Source: Caenorhabditis elegans (taxonomy: Eukaryota > Nematoda > Chromadorea > Rhabditida > Rhabditidae). Taken from it: a stretch of DNA of 64,000 bases. The stretch's first letter is position 1; the number at the start of each line of letters is the position of its first letter. This document shows, in pieces, positions 22,301-32,369 of the stretch. The position numbers were made by a program, and so were the translations under genes. The DNA is taken from assembly GCF_000002985.6 (NCBI RefSeq), contig NC_003281.10, positions 10,850,001-10,914,000 on the forward strand. Reading direction: 5' to 3'. The notes under the pieces were generated by a model that ran no database searches, was not told the origin of the DNA, and was given only the letters and a program-made list of their open reading frames with translations.

Positions 22301-24528
22301 CAATATTCTTCCAGATGTGTCACATGTTCGGCTCAGAAGGCGCCGAATTCGTTGGCCGCATTCCACGCCTCGTCGCCTGCTTGGATGGTATTTCAAGAAA
22401 ATTCACAAAGGACGAAAAAGCCAACTCTCCATTTCGGAAAGTTTTCCAGAAGGACGGTGATTTTTTGAGCGGGAAAATGTATCCGTCACTATCGCCGGCT
22501 GTGCAAATCGCGTTCATCGATAATCTCTACGGAGCTTGTGAGCGGATTATTGCAGTGAATTCCATGTAAGAAAACTGAAGATACAGGACGTAAAAGTGCG
22601 GTGGAGCGCCAAAATTCAAATTTCTGAGTTAAAAAAATTTCCGAAAACCAAAAAGTGGGCGATTTGAGCTTACGCTTCACCGTCTTTCCGCGTAGAATTT
22701 TCAAATTTCCAAAAATTTTCCAGCGAATTCGTGGCGCGACAACTAGATCTCATTCGTCCAGTCATCGAATCACTGCTTCTCGAAGACACCCGGGAACACC
22801 TCTCCACAATTCTCGACGCCTTCTACACACAAGTTCTCCCATGTCAAGCTGACGCCCGAATTCTGATCGTTGACGCGTCGGCTTCACGATCTCTCCGACT
22901 GAAGAGCCTCATCGATAGTGTGACGTCTGTGAAATGGGACATCGGAGAGCTGAGAAGTGAGCACAACGCCTACGTGGATCTTCTTGTTCAGGACTATGAA
23001 CTATTTTCGATTCGAATCACCGCTATCAAGGAGACGGCGCCTGTCAATTTGTCCGAAGCAATGGAGAAATTCTTTTGGGAACGAGCGATCTATTATTCGT
23101 TTAAGGCACTTGTTCAGGGATATGGAGATGGTGGAAAATGTTCGACGGAAGGCCGAGCGTTGATGCAGTTGGATTTTCAGATGATTTTGATGAAGGTATA
23201 TCCGAATTGTGGGAAAAAAATCCAGAAAAAAACTAGTGAAAAAGGAAACATCCACCTCTGTTAGAAATTTTGATTAAAATGCGTGTTTTTTTTTGAAAAA
23301 AGAGACAATTTTTGCCGAAATTTTTTTTTAGAAAGAGGTGGAGCAGAGGTGGCCAGCAAATGATTTTTTCCGGCAAATCGGGAAATTGCCGGAATTGAAG
23401 ACTTTCGGCAAATCGGCAAATCGACAAATCGCCGGAACTGAATACATCCGGGAAATTGCCGGAATTGAAAACTTCCGGCAAATCGACAAATTGCCGGAAT
23501 TGAAAACTTCCGGCAAATCGGCAAATTGCCGGAATTGAATACATCCGACAAACCGGCAAATTGTCGGTATTAAAAACTTCCGGCAAATCGGCGAATTGTC
23601 GCAATTGAATACATCCGGCAAATCGGCAAATGGGCAAAATGTCGGAATTAAAAACTTCCGGCAAATAGGAAAATTGCCGGAATTGAAGACTTTCGGCAAA
23701 GCGGCGAGTTGTCGAAATTAAAAACTTCCGGCAAATCGGCGAATTGTCGGAATTGAACACATCCGGCAAATCGGCGAATTGTCGGAATTGAATACATCCG
23801 GCAAATCGGCAAATCGGCAAATTGTCGGAATGGTAAACTTGCGGCAAATCGGGAAATTTCCGAATTGAAGACTTTCGGCAAAGCGACAAATCGGCAAATT
23901 GCCGGAATTGAAGACTTTCGGCAAAGCGGCAAATCGGCAAATTGTCGGAATGGTAAACTTCCGGAAAATAGGAAAATAGCCGGAATTGAAGACTTTTGGC
24001 AAAGCGGCAAATCGGCAAATTGTCGGAATGGTAAACTACCGGCAAATCGGCAAATCGGCAAATTTCCGGAATCGAATACACCCGGCAAACCGGCAATTTT
24101 CCGGAATAGAAAACATCCGGCAAATTGCCGGAATTGAATACATCCGGCAAACCGGCAACTTGCCGAATTCTACGACAAAAAATTTGCCGAAGGGCAATTA
24201 CCGCCCAAAAACTAGGAAAATATTATTGAAAAATCGTTTCGAGACCCGAAAAATTCCAGTATTTTTTCAGCTGGAGCCCCTCTGCGGAATCAAGCCAGTT
24301 CCTCACGCGAGTTTCGTCGATGGATACATCAAAGCCTATTATCTGCCGGAAAATGGTCTAGAACAGTGGATAAAGACGCATTCTGTACGGGGTTTTTCCA
24401 ATTTAATAAATTATTTTCCCGAAATTTTGCAGGAATACTCATCAAAGCAGCTGTCTTCTCTACTCGGTGCCGCAGCTCACGTGAGCAAAAAAGCCCGACT
24501 TCGGATATTGGACGCTTTGAAAGACTAG
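19392..24528 (+). CDS. vps-50: VPS50/syndetin, EARP complex subunit
   Basis: Seven exons (19392-19733, 19781-20214, 20864-22019, 22315-22565, 22724-23195, 24271-24384 and 24433-24528) join in phase to 954 residues; human VPS50 has 964. The first about 90 residues are worm-specific and Ser-rich. Conserved sequence begins at DDVINSIDAAYFIDNDEFDAID, matching the start of the VPS50 N-terminal domain, then runs through the coiled coil (EMCYEDIQRERFRLKSQHTVVSKKI) and long helical rods. The C terminus (PHASFVDGYIKAYYLPENGLEQWI) is typical of the family. VPS50 replaces VPS54 in a GARP-like tether (EARP) at recycling endosomes. In worms it acts in neurons in dense-core vesicle maturation and cargo sorting. 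Introns 1 and 6 are about 48 bp, whereas intron 5 is over 1 kb because of a repeat array. Confidence 0.95.
23340..24175. repeat. TTGCCG tandem array in vps-50 intron 5
   Basis: More than 20 units of about 30-40 bp occur, of the type TTCCGGCAAATCGGCAAATTGCCGGAATTGAA, alternating between ACTTTCGGCAAAGC, ACATCCGGCAAA and ACTTCCGGCAAA spacers. It occupies most of the 1,075-bp intron. The unit is nearly self-complementary, and units lie in one orientation. Long frames on both strands here are translations of the repeat. The left edge reads AGAGGTGGCCAGCAAATG, a decayed form of the element terminus seen at 57155. Confidence 0.9.
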
Positions 24529-25458
24529 AATTTTATGTAGAAATAGTTTGATATAATTGTATATTTTGTCACTAATTTATTAATTTATTTTGCATTTTTT
24601 TTCTTTTCAGAAAATTGAAATTTCGACAAAAATTGGGTTCTTTTCGCGATTGAAAATTTGAGAAAAATGGAAAATTTGAATCTGCGCCTTTAAAACTACC
24701 GTACCCACTGCCACAGTTTTAAAGGCGCATCCTGTTCCAGAAATCGCGACGAGACCCAATTTTTGCATTAATTATTGATTTGAAATCTTTTCATGTCATC
24801 ATCTCTGTCCTCATAATCAATAAATTTTTAATACAACAAAAAACCCGATTTTTTATCACGGTCTCGACACGACAAATTTTTGCTCATTTAAAAAAGTGTG
24901 CACCTTTAAAGGGTACTGTAGTTTCAAACTCCTAGGAATTTTTATTGATTTTTCAAAGTTTTCCGATTAAATTATATTTATTTGATGAATTTAAAACATT
25001 ATTATGAAAAAATAAACAGAAAAATGAAAGTTTGAAACTACAGTATCCTTTAAAGGCGCACACATTTTTGCAATAAACAAATCCATCGTGTCGAGACCTG
25101 GTACCGTATTTTGGCGCCTTTAAAACTACCGTACCCACGACCTCGTAAAATTTTCAGTAGGCATATTTTCGTGGTGAGACCCAAAATTTTCAAATTTTAT
25201 TTCTAGAGTTTAAAGGGATAAATCGCGACGAGACCCAATTTTTGCGCAAAATTTTTATTTGAAAAACGAGATTTTTTTCAATTTTGAATTATTTTTTCCA
25301 AAAAAAAATAAAAGCACGTGAAGATTAATCCACAAAATTTAACAAAAAAAAAAGGTACGTGGCACGCCACGTGGCGAAACGTAACATAGTCCAACTCAGA
25401 GAATCAGAGACGAAAAAAAATCGGAAAATTCAGTACGACGAATCTCCGGCAAGCCAAA
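24529..25458. repeat. intergenic cluster of three inverted repeats
   Basis: Three hairpins of one family fill the spacer after vps-50. The first (about 24629-24768) pairs AAATTGGGTTCTTTTCGCGATT with its inverse. The second (24861-25099) has arms of about 70 bp carrying GTCTCGACACGA...CTTTAAAGG.TACTGTAGTTTC. The third (about 25108-25236) has arms sharing GAGACCCAAWTTT. The common cores are GGCGCCTTTAAA, TACTGTAG and GTCTCGCSRCGA, a set repeated throughout worm non-coding DNA. The last 150 bp before the next gene hold two CACGTGGC motifs. Confidence 0.75.
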
Positions 25459-28014
25459 ATGACGTTGCGAAACCAGAAAGGGTGAGTTGGAGCATTTTTT
25501 GATTGTGAGCTCTCTGCTGACAAATCCGTGTTTCAGAGATTCTGTGACGCCTCAACGACGTGCAACAGCTGCTCCGGGAGCTCCATCTCAACAACTCAAA
25601 ATGGCGGAGAAAACGACGGCACCGTTCGCTGTGATGTCTGTGGAACTTCCGCCGTTAGTTTTTTTTTCGGATTTTTTTAAGAGGAAATCCCAGAAAATTG
25701 TGAAGAAATTTCACTTTATGCTAGTAAAATCTGGAAATTTTCTTCAAAATCTGGCTGGAATACAGGTTTTGCCACGTGGCCGCGAAATGAGAAAGTTCGG
25801 CCACCGATTACTTTTTTCGCGGCCACGTTTTCGCTCTCAGATTTTTCACCATTTGTGAAAAGAAAACCCCGAAAAATTGGCTTTTTCATAGCGAAATAAC
25901 TGGAAAATTTTAGAAAAAGCCAGGAATCCACGTGGAAATCTAAATTTTTGGAGTTTTTGTATAGGCTGCCACGTGGCCGTGAAATGCGGAACCTAGGCCA
26001 TCCCTGCACAAATGGATGAAAAATCGGCTTTATCGAAAAATTAAAGAAATTACAGTTATAGAAAAAAGTGTAAATCTGGAAATTTTAAGAAAACTAGGCC
26101 ACCGATAACTTTTTCGCGGCCACGTTATTTTTTTCCGGAAGGGCATTCAGGTATTGCTGCATGGCCGTGAAATGCGAAAACTAGGCCACGCAGCGAATTC
26201 TGAAAAAATGCACCTCAGATCCTGGAAAACAGAGTGATGGCCGTCATAAATTGGGTTTCTCGGCCATATTTTTGAAATTTTGCTCATAAAACTTCCAAAT
26301 TCGGCGAAATGCGATTTTTTCAAGACATTTCGCAAATTTTCTGGAATTTTTAAAGCAAAATTCCGCTCAGACTACTTAAAACCACCAATTTTTTTTCAAA
26401 ATTTCCAAAATTTGCAGAGGTCTTCCACGAGTCAACAACTCGGTATTCGATGACTTATCGCCACCAGCTCACATTCCATTCAGTGGATGGAAACAGTCAA
26501 GTGGAAGCAACAACAGTGGAAAGAAGAATCAGAGAAAGTCGACACCTCGGAAACAGGAAAATTCTTCTGCTTCTAGGCAAGGTGAGTAGTTTGTAGTCTT
26601 CTAGTAGATCAAAAGTAACCTTAAAATTGTTCAGGAACTATTCCGAATCCAAATCTAAAGTTCTTCCAACTGGTCAGCCCATTGCCATTTGCAACCAATT
26701 CAGTCCCAATTAGAGGAATCAAGACAGATCAGGGTGTTGTCAAGTATCCACTGCTCCTTTGCTCCCAGGAAGGAACTGTGATGGTATCCATGGCCGCCGG
26801 AATAATCGTCGAACTGTGTATGGATCGCAGTTTTCGTGTCGTCTGCAACACGGATTTCATGGCCTACATCAACTCGAATGGTGCCGTCTGCAGTTTTCTT
26901 CACAAATATGCAAAGATTGTGCATCAAAAGGAGCATGTTCACTGCAAATTCCTGAATACAAATGATCGAATGGCTGTGATGGGACCAGAAGGAATTCTAT
27001 TCAGTATGGACTCACTCACAGAAGCCTATCTTTTGAGTGGAGCCAAAGAATCTGGACCTTCGGCGGTGGTTCTTGAGAAACCAGAGTTTCCGATCATGAA
27101 TATGGATTATACCATTCAACAAATGTATGGAGAATCTGATCTTGGAGCAAGTGTAAGTTAAAATTAAAGCATTCTTTCAACTTGAATTAAATTCTTTTTT
27201 CTTTCAGAATATGGAAAAGTGCGAAGCTGTAATGCAGCAAGCTCAATACGAAAAGCACCCGGATGGACTCCTCACTGTGCATATCAACGGGATGCTTCTC
27301 AAGTACAACACTCAATCGGGAGAGGTGAATGTGGAGGCAAAACCAGTGAAGCTTACCGTCAATGCGACAACTCTCACGGCTCAGCTCAGAAGCGCTTTTA
27401 TTGATATGGCTATTCAGGTAAGAAATTGATTTAATTAAGAAAAAAAATATATACGGTCAAAAAGTTTTCAAATTTTAATGAAAATCTAGTTTTTTGCTGT
27501 AATTTGCCTGAATCTGTTCGAAACCCAATTTTTTGTGCAGTTTTGGGTTCAAACTAGCACTGGGCTTAGAATTTTTGCTGAAAGTTGATGAAAAATTATT
27601 AATTTCGACAAAAATCGGATTTAAAATCGAAAAATTATGTGAAAAACGAGAAAATCGAAGAAAAACATTTGAAAACAATTAACAAAAATGTTTGGCGGGC
27701 TACGGTAGTTTTAAAGGCGCATGGCCGGGGATGAGCAACTTCCTTATGAGACCCGACTGCAAATATTCCGCTGTGCGCCTTTAAGATTACCGTAGCCAGC
27801 TTTTTTTTGCAATTTTTTTGACAGAAAATCAATAAAATCGAAAAAAAAAGTTAAAATAAACCGAAAAAAATAAATTTTCTTTCAGGACAAGGACAAATGC
27901 TACGTGAAGCGAGGCGAGAAACGAATTCACACATCCCGCTCGGGTATGGTGATCTCCGACGGCACCTGTACAATTTCCATGGACCAATTCGGCTGCATTC
28001 TTTCATGTTCATAA
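25459..28014 (+). CDS. unrecognised 386-aa protein
   Basis: Six exons (25459-25481, 25537-25653, 26418-26581, 26635-27152, 27208-27417 and 27886-28014) join in phase to 386 residues. I do not recognise the family. Residues 1 to about 105 are low complexity, rich in Ser/Gln/Lys/Pro (SGWKQSSGSNNSGKKNQRK), and probably disordered. Residues about 110-275 and 285-385 look beta-rich, with alternating hydrophobics and many Cys, Gly and Met (VMVSMAAGIIVELCMDRSF; GLLTVHINGMLLKYNTQSG). The two halves share the theme of an amphipathic strand, NG or SG turn, strand, which suggests repeated small beta modules. There is no signal peptide or membrane segment. The first exon encodes only seven whole codons. 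The gene converges with the membrane protein gene at 28382-30164. It could be nematode-specific. Confidence 0.75.
25760..26270. repeat. CACGTGGCCGYGAAATG units in intron 2
   Basis: Units of the form CCACGTGGCCGCGAAATGMGRAA...GGCCA recur near 25770, 25970 and 26158, with partial inverse copies at about 25800-25825 and 26097-26130. They resemble the CTAGGCCA family but carry a CACGTG core. A related single unit occurs at 50328 in a com-1 intron. Confidence 0.6.
27698..27797. repeat. 100-bp hairpin in intron 5
   Basis: The arms GGCTACGGTAGTTTTAAAGGCGCA and TGCGCCTTTAAGATTACCGTAGCC pair over about 24 bp. The loop contains TTATGAGACCCG. This belongs to the same CTTTAAA/TACSGTAG family as the hairpins at 24629-25236. 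Confidence 0.8.
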
Positions 28015-28381
28015 GTAACTCCCCGTCTGTTTTATTCCTAATATTTTTATTGTTTTATTATTTCCCAAGTTCCCCCCCCCCCCCCCCCCAGTATTATTAA
28101 TTCCCTTAAGTTCTCCATTGAGACTCCAGCATACACCTAACTTTTATCCCATTATTCCTCGAATCATTGGGCCAAGAAAACCGCTACTGAGCCGGTAATT
28201 TATTTATTACATAAATCATAAAAAATAAAAATTTTAGTTTAATTTACGATGAACATACATCAAATGAGCAGTATTATATCACAAGAAGAATACAAATTAG
28301 AGATCTGATTAAATTTTGTGGCAAAAAAAATTAGAATTTTATGAAAACTGTTGGGAGAAATTTTAAAAAATTAAAAAATTA
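28015..28381. other. convergent 3' spacer with C18 homopolymer
   Basis: This spacer lies between two convergent genes. It contains an uninterrupted run of 18 C (28072-28089). On the minus strand, AATAAATAAATTAC (about 28198-28211) is a polyadenylation signal candidate for the membrane protein gene. Nothing else of note is seen. Confidence 0.75.
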
Positions 28382-30164
28382 TTATAGTGACGCATTTCCG
28401 GAATCACTTGATTCGTCGTCCTCCCGATGTGTAACTTTATAGACACATGTCGTCTCTCTTGGTGGATTATATGTTGAATCAATATTAAATGGTTGGAATG
28501 ATGACCATGGTTCACATCCGTATTCTGTCCAACGTTCTGATGATGATTTTGTGGTGAAGAGGCCCGTGTCGCTACTGAAAATTGATTTTTTTCGATTTTT
28601 GAATCTAAATATGTGAATTTCCTTACCTCCTCCCGCCAAGTACAGTACTATTTGCCTGTGGCAATGGCATATCAAAGAACTCAGGCTTCTTTCGATCACT
28701 AATATACACACAGAGGAGTACGGTAGTCGATGTGAGAGCCAGCAAAGAGAAAAACGCAAGAATGAGCATTCCGATGAGCAATGAGGTGTTGTTCGAAGTT
28801 CCGAAAAATGGAGAAAACGTGGTGGATGGTGGTGCTGGGGTTACTGTAGTTGTAGTAGTTGTTTGTGAATCATCTACACACCATGGGCATACTGTATTGG
28901 ATGCTTGAACTTTGACGGTTGACATGAAGCATTGACCTTGGATCTGGAAATTTTGGGGATTTTGGAACAAAATTAGACTTAAAATTCAATTTTTAATGGG
29001 GTTTTTAGCAAGAAGGTTCGAAATAAAATAAAAATATTCAATTAAATATCAAAATCTTGTTTTTCTATTCGAATTTTTGTGAATTTTGCAAAAAAAAGGC
29101 GGAAAAACCGTGCCATTATTTTTTTGGAATATTTTGAAATATTTCATTTTTTCAGCTAAAATCTGATTTTTTCGCTAGCTTCGAATTTTTTATAAGAATT
29201 TTTTTATTCTAGCTTTTTTTTCGATTCGAAAACTAGGTTTTTAATTAAAATTCACAACAAAATCCGCCGAATTTTTCCGAATTTTTTGCCTGAAAAATCT
29301 GAAATTTAGATCAATTTTCTAACCTGCAGTGTTCTTTCCAAAAACTCTGGCGTTTCCCCAGTAGAATTCTGGAAAACCCGAATATATCCAGATCGATCAC
29401 AAGTTCTAGCCAATCCATATACAGGATCCACTGAAACAAATTGAATAGATACCATCCAATCATTTAATCGTCCTTTTGGCCAATGGGTTACTGTAGGTCG
29501 AGCGATTCCATTTATATACTCGAAACTTGATGAACGACGTTCGTGGTGGGGAAGGATTCGTTCGTCGAGCTGGAAAATACTGAATTAATTTTTTTTCAAA
29601 GTGATCTACTAAACCGCGCTCCTTTAATGGCCCGAAACTACCAAAAATTCTGCTAAAATTTGAAATTTTGGAATTTGTTTTCGAAACTTTTTTACCATTG
29701 TATTGGGCTTTTTTTGGGTCGCAGTGAAGAAGTAAAATTTTGAATTTTCAAAGAAAAAAACCAAAAATCGAGTAATTTTATGGCAAAGATGTATATTTTG
29801 CGATAGATTTTTCGGGGAAAAATGGTGTTTTAAAACATATTTTTGACGCGAAGTTCAAGGAAAATTGACTTTTTCGGCAAAATTGGTTGTAAAAACTCTG
29901 AAATTAGCGCGAAAATTAACCAATTATGTTTTTTTCCAAAACTTTTGGACTATTTTTCAAGGAATCTTATAAATTTCCAAAACTCACAGTCATATAGCTC
30001 ATAGTTGCACATCCACTAGTCTCTGTACCCCATGAGGTCTCATCAATTGGACATGGTTTCCGTTCCACAGAGAGAACATTCACGTGGAGCCACATTTCAG
30101 AGATGACCGGGCTCACGGAGCACACCAATAATAGTAGAATTCCATAGAAGATGGGCGACGACAT
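28382..30164 (-). CDS. unrecognised type I membrane protein
   Basis: Four minus-strand exons (30164-29988, 29569-29324, 28943-28627 and 28574-28382) give 310 residues. The protein opens with a clear signal peptide (ILLLLVCSVSPVISE, cleavage near residue 22). Next is a lumenal or extracellular domain of about 170 residues with several Cys (C38, C52 and later CDRSGY, QGQCF, CPWCVDD), then a Thr/Pro stalk (TTTTTTVTPAPPSTT). A transmembrane helix follows at about 195-222 (LLIGMLILAFFSLLALTSTTVLLCVYI), with a basic stop-transfer DRKK and a cytoplasmic tail of about 85 residues. The tail has Tyr/Pro motifs and an acidic end (DDESSDSGN). I do not know the family; many nematode-specific surface proteins look like this. 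An acceptor (CTTCTTTCAG) 22 nt before the ATG suggests trans-splicing or an upstream leader exon. Confidence 0.8.
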
Positions 30165-32369
30165 TTTAGTGTAGAGTGTGTGTCTGAAAGAAGGATTTTT
30201 TGTTGAAAATCAGGAAAAAAAACGGAAAAAAATTAAAAATTATTTTAAAAAAGTTGCAAATAAATCAAAAACTGCCATTTTTTCAATTTTTCGGAGAGAA
30301 AATCGAGAAAATGCAACTTTTTCTGCAGAAAAATATTCAAAAATTCAAAATTTTTCCAATTTTTCGGTGTTTTAGAGAAAATTTCAATTTTTACTTCGGA
30401 AAAAAATTTTTTCTGCAACTCGAGGAAATCGTTTTTTTAATACGACCAGAAAGGAATTTTAGGAAAATTGGAAAATTCTGAAGCTTTCAGAAAATTGAAA
30501 ATTGCCAATTTTTTGAAGAGAAAAGCTAAAAAATTAAGATTTTCCCCAAAAAAATATAGGTTTTTTCGAATTTTTAAAAAAATTTCAATTCAGAACCAAA
30601 CATTTTCGGTGATTTTTCAATAATTATTTTTCGAAATTTGGAAAAATCCAAAAAAAAGTGTGAATTTCAGTGAGAAAAAAAAAGCTAATTTCTGCAGAAA
30701 ACAGTGAAAATTTGAGAATTCTAGGAAATATCGAAATAAAAAAAAGAATGTCGATTTTATCGGATAAAATAATACATCGACATACTTTGAGAGACTGGAA
30801 TAAGAATAACACAATGACTGACTAATTGGATGCATGGTCAGGTAGAAGGAGGAAGGGGGTGTCACCTAATTATAGGCGGAGCTGGAATTACAGAGCGTCT
30901 CGAGAGATGGTTATCTTGTCGAAGGACGGGATTAGCACCTTTTACAACGTGTAGATGTCTATTGAAAGAACAAAGGATTTGATTTGTGATGGGCTGAAGA
31001 TTAAGATGTTTATTGCCTTGTTTTGGAGCTTTATCTGGGCAAAAGATAAGATTTTTTTATACAAAATTCGAATTTTTGACGAAAAACGTAATAAATAATT
31101 GGATTATAGAGGATTATAGACCCAAAATGTGCTCGAAATCTGAAATTTTGTCCATTTGTCTGAGTTGCAGTAGTTGATGGAAGGTATACCTATTATAATT
31201 TGGTAGATGCACAAAAGTTGGCAGGTGTGTGGTGCACACATATCGACCGTAAATGTACCAAAAAAACACAAAAAGTATGCAAAAACAGCTACTTCACTGA
31301 CAAGTAAACAAAATTTAAGATTTTAGGTTATTTTTTGCGATTTTGATTCTATTTTCAATTGAGGAGCAGTAAATAGCGGTTCTGGGTACTAAAAATGTGC
31401 TTATTTTTGTTTATTTTCCGCTTGAATTCATTTTTTCAACCCAGAGGTACCACACAACATCATCTCACTACATTTTTTGTGATATATCAAATATAATATG
31501 ATTTTAAAAAAATTGAAAATACTTTTAATGGAAAATCTGACAGAAACCAAGATAAAAAACTACAAAAAACTGGGAAGAACTGGGAAAAAATTTTTTAAAA
31601 AAGTTTTCTAAAATTAAAACTACAGTACACTTTGTTCAAGGCGCATGTGCCGTTTATAACATCGTGGCGAGACCCTCGCCGAAACTCTGTCCATGCTGCT
31701 TATGATTACTGTAGTTTATTTATTGTTTAATTTTCTTAAATCTTTTATTTGTTCAATTTCCTCGTTTTCCTTCGCTTTTGTTCCAATTTTCTGTTGAAAA
31801 AAGTATATTCATAACAAAAATTATTTCTTTCTTTCCAAACAAGCCAAAAACAAGGCCATAAACCGGAAATAGCCGACAAAAGAAGTGGAGATGAGTTTTA
31901 GGGTTCGAATAGGACTGCCGATGGTTTACAATGCCGATTGTGACTGTGGAGATGGCTGTAAAGGTGCGAATAGTGATTCTTTTCAAGTTAGCCGCTGGAA
32001 ATTTCTCTGAAAATCTGAAATTTTACCTGAAATCTGAAATTAAATTCAAAGAAATGCGTGAAATTATAAATTTTTATGAATTTTCTTCAATTTCCCCTAA
32101 GAAATCAAGATTTTATCCGTAATTTCCGAAATTATAGGAAAAAACCTAATTTTTTTCGGCTTGACGCAACTGCGCTCCATTGCGAATTACGAAGAAATAG
32201 TATGTGAATCGAGGAGGGCACAGACAGCTAGACATCATGCTTCTCATGAAAATTCATTCGAATTTCTGCGATTTCTATGACGATTTTTCATTTTTTCTTT
32301 GATATTTTAATTTAAAATGCATTTAAAAAATCATTTCTCATTGATTTTCTTAGTTTTCAGAAAATATCA
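30165..32369. other. divergent spacer, membrane-protein gene / athp-1
   Basis: This is 2.2 kb of mostly A/T-rich DNA. Around 30840-31010 it becomes less biased (TATAGGCGGAGCTGG, AGATGGTTATCTTGTCG, a GATA-type site), a likely promoter of the minus-strand gene. At 31615-31720 there is a copy of the TACAGTA...GGCGCAT...GAGACC repeat. A splice acceptor (TAGTTTTCAG) ends at 32360, nine bases before the athp-1 ATG, with no donor matched upstream, so athp-1 is probably SL trans-spliced. Open frames at 31753-31986 (-) and 31931-32122 (+) show no support. Confidence 0.55.

Noticed and set aside
23233..24150. Long open frames on both strands (up to about 300 codons) in vps-50 intron 5
   Set aside because: They are translations of the TTGCCG tandem repeat, open in several frames because the unit lacks stop codons. 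The exons of vps-50 join cleanly across them.
23340..24175. CRISPR-like appearance of regularly spaced palindromic repeats
   Set aside because: The spacers are themselves repetitive, the host is a eukaryote, and the units match transposon ends elsewhere in the window.
31753..32122. Small frames on both strands upstream of athp-1
   Set aside because: No homology, no splice context and no convincing bias. They lie in the probable promoter region.
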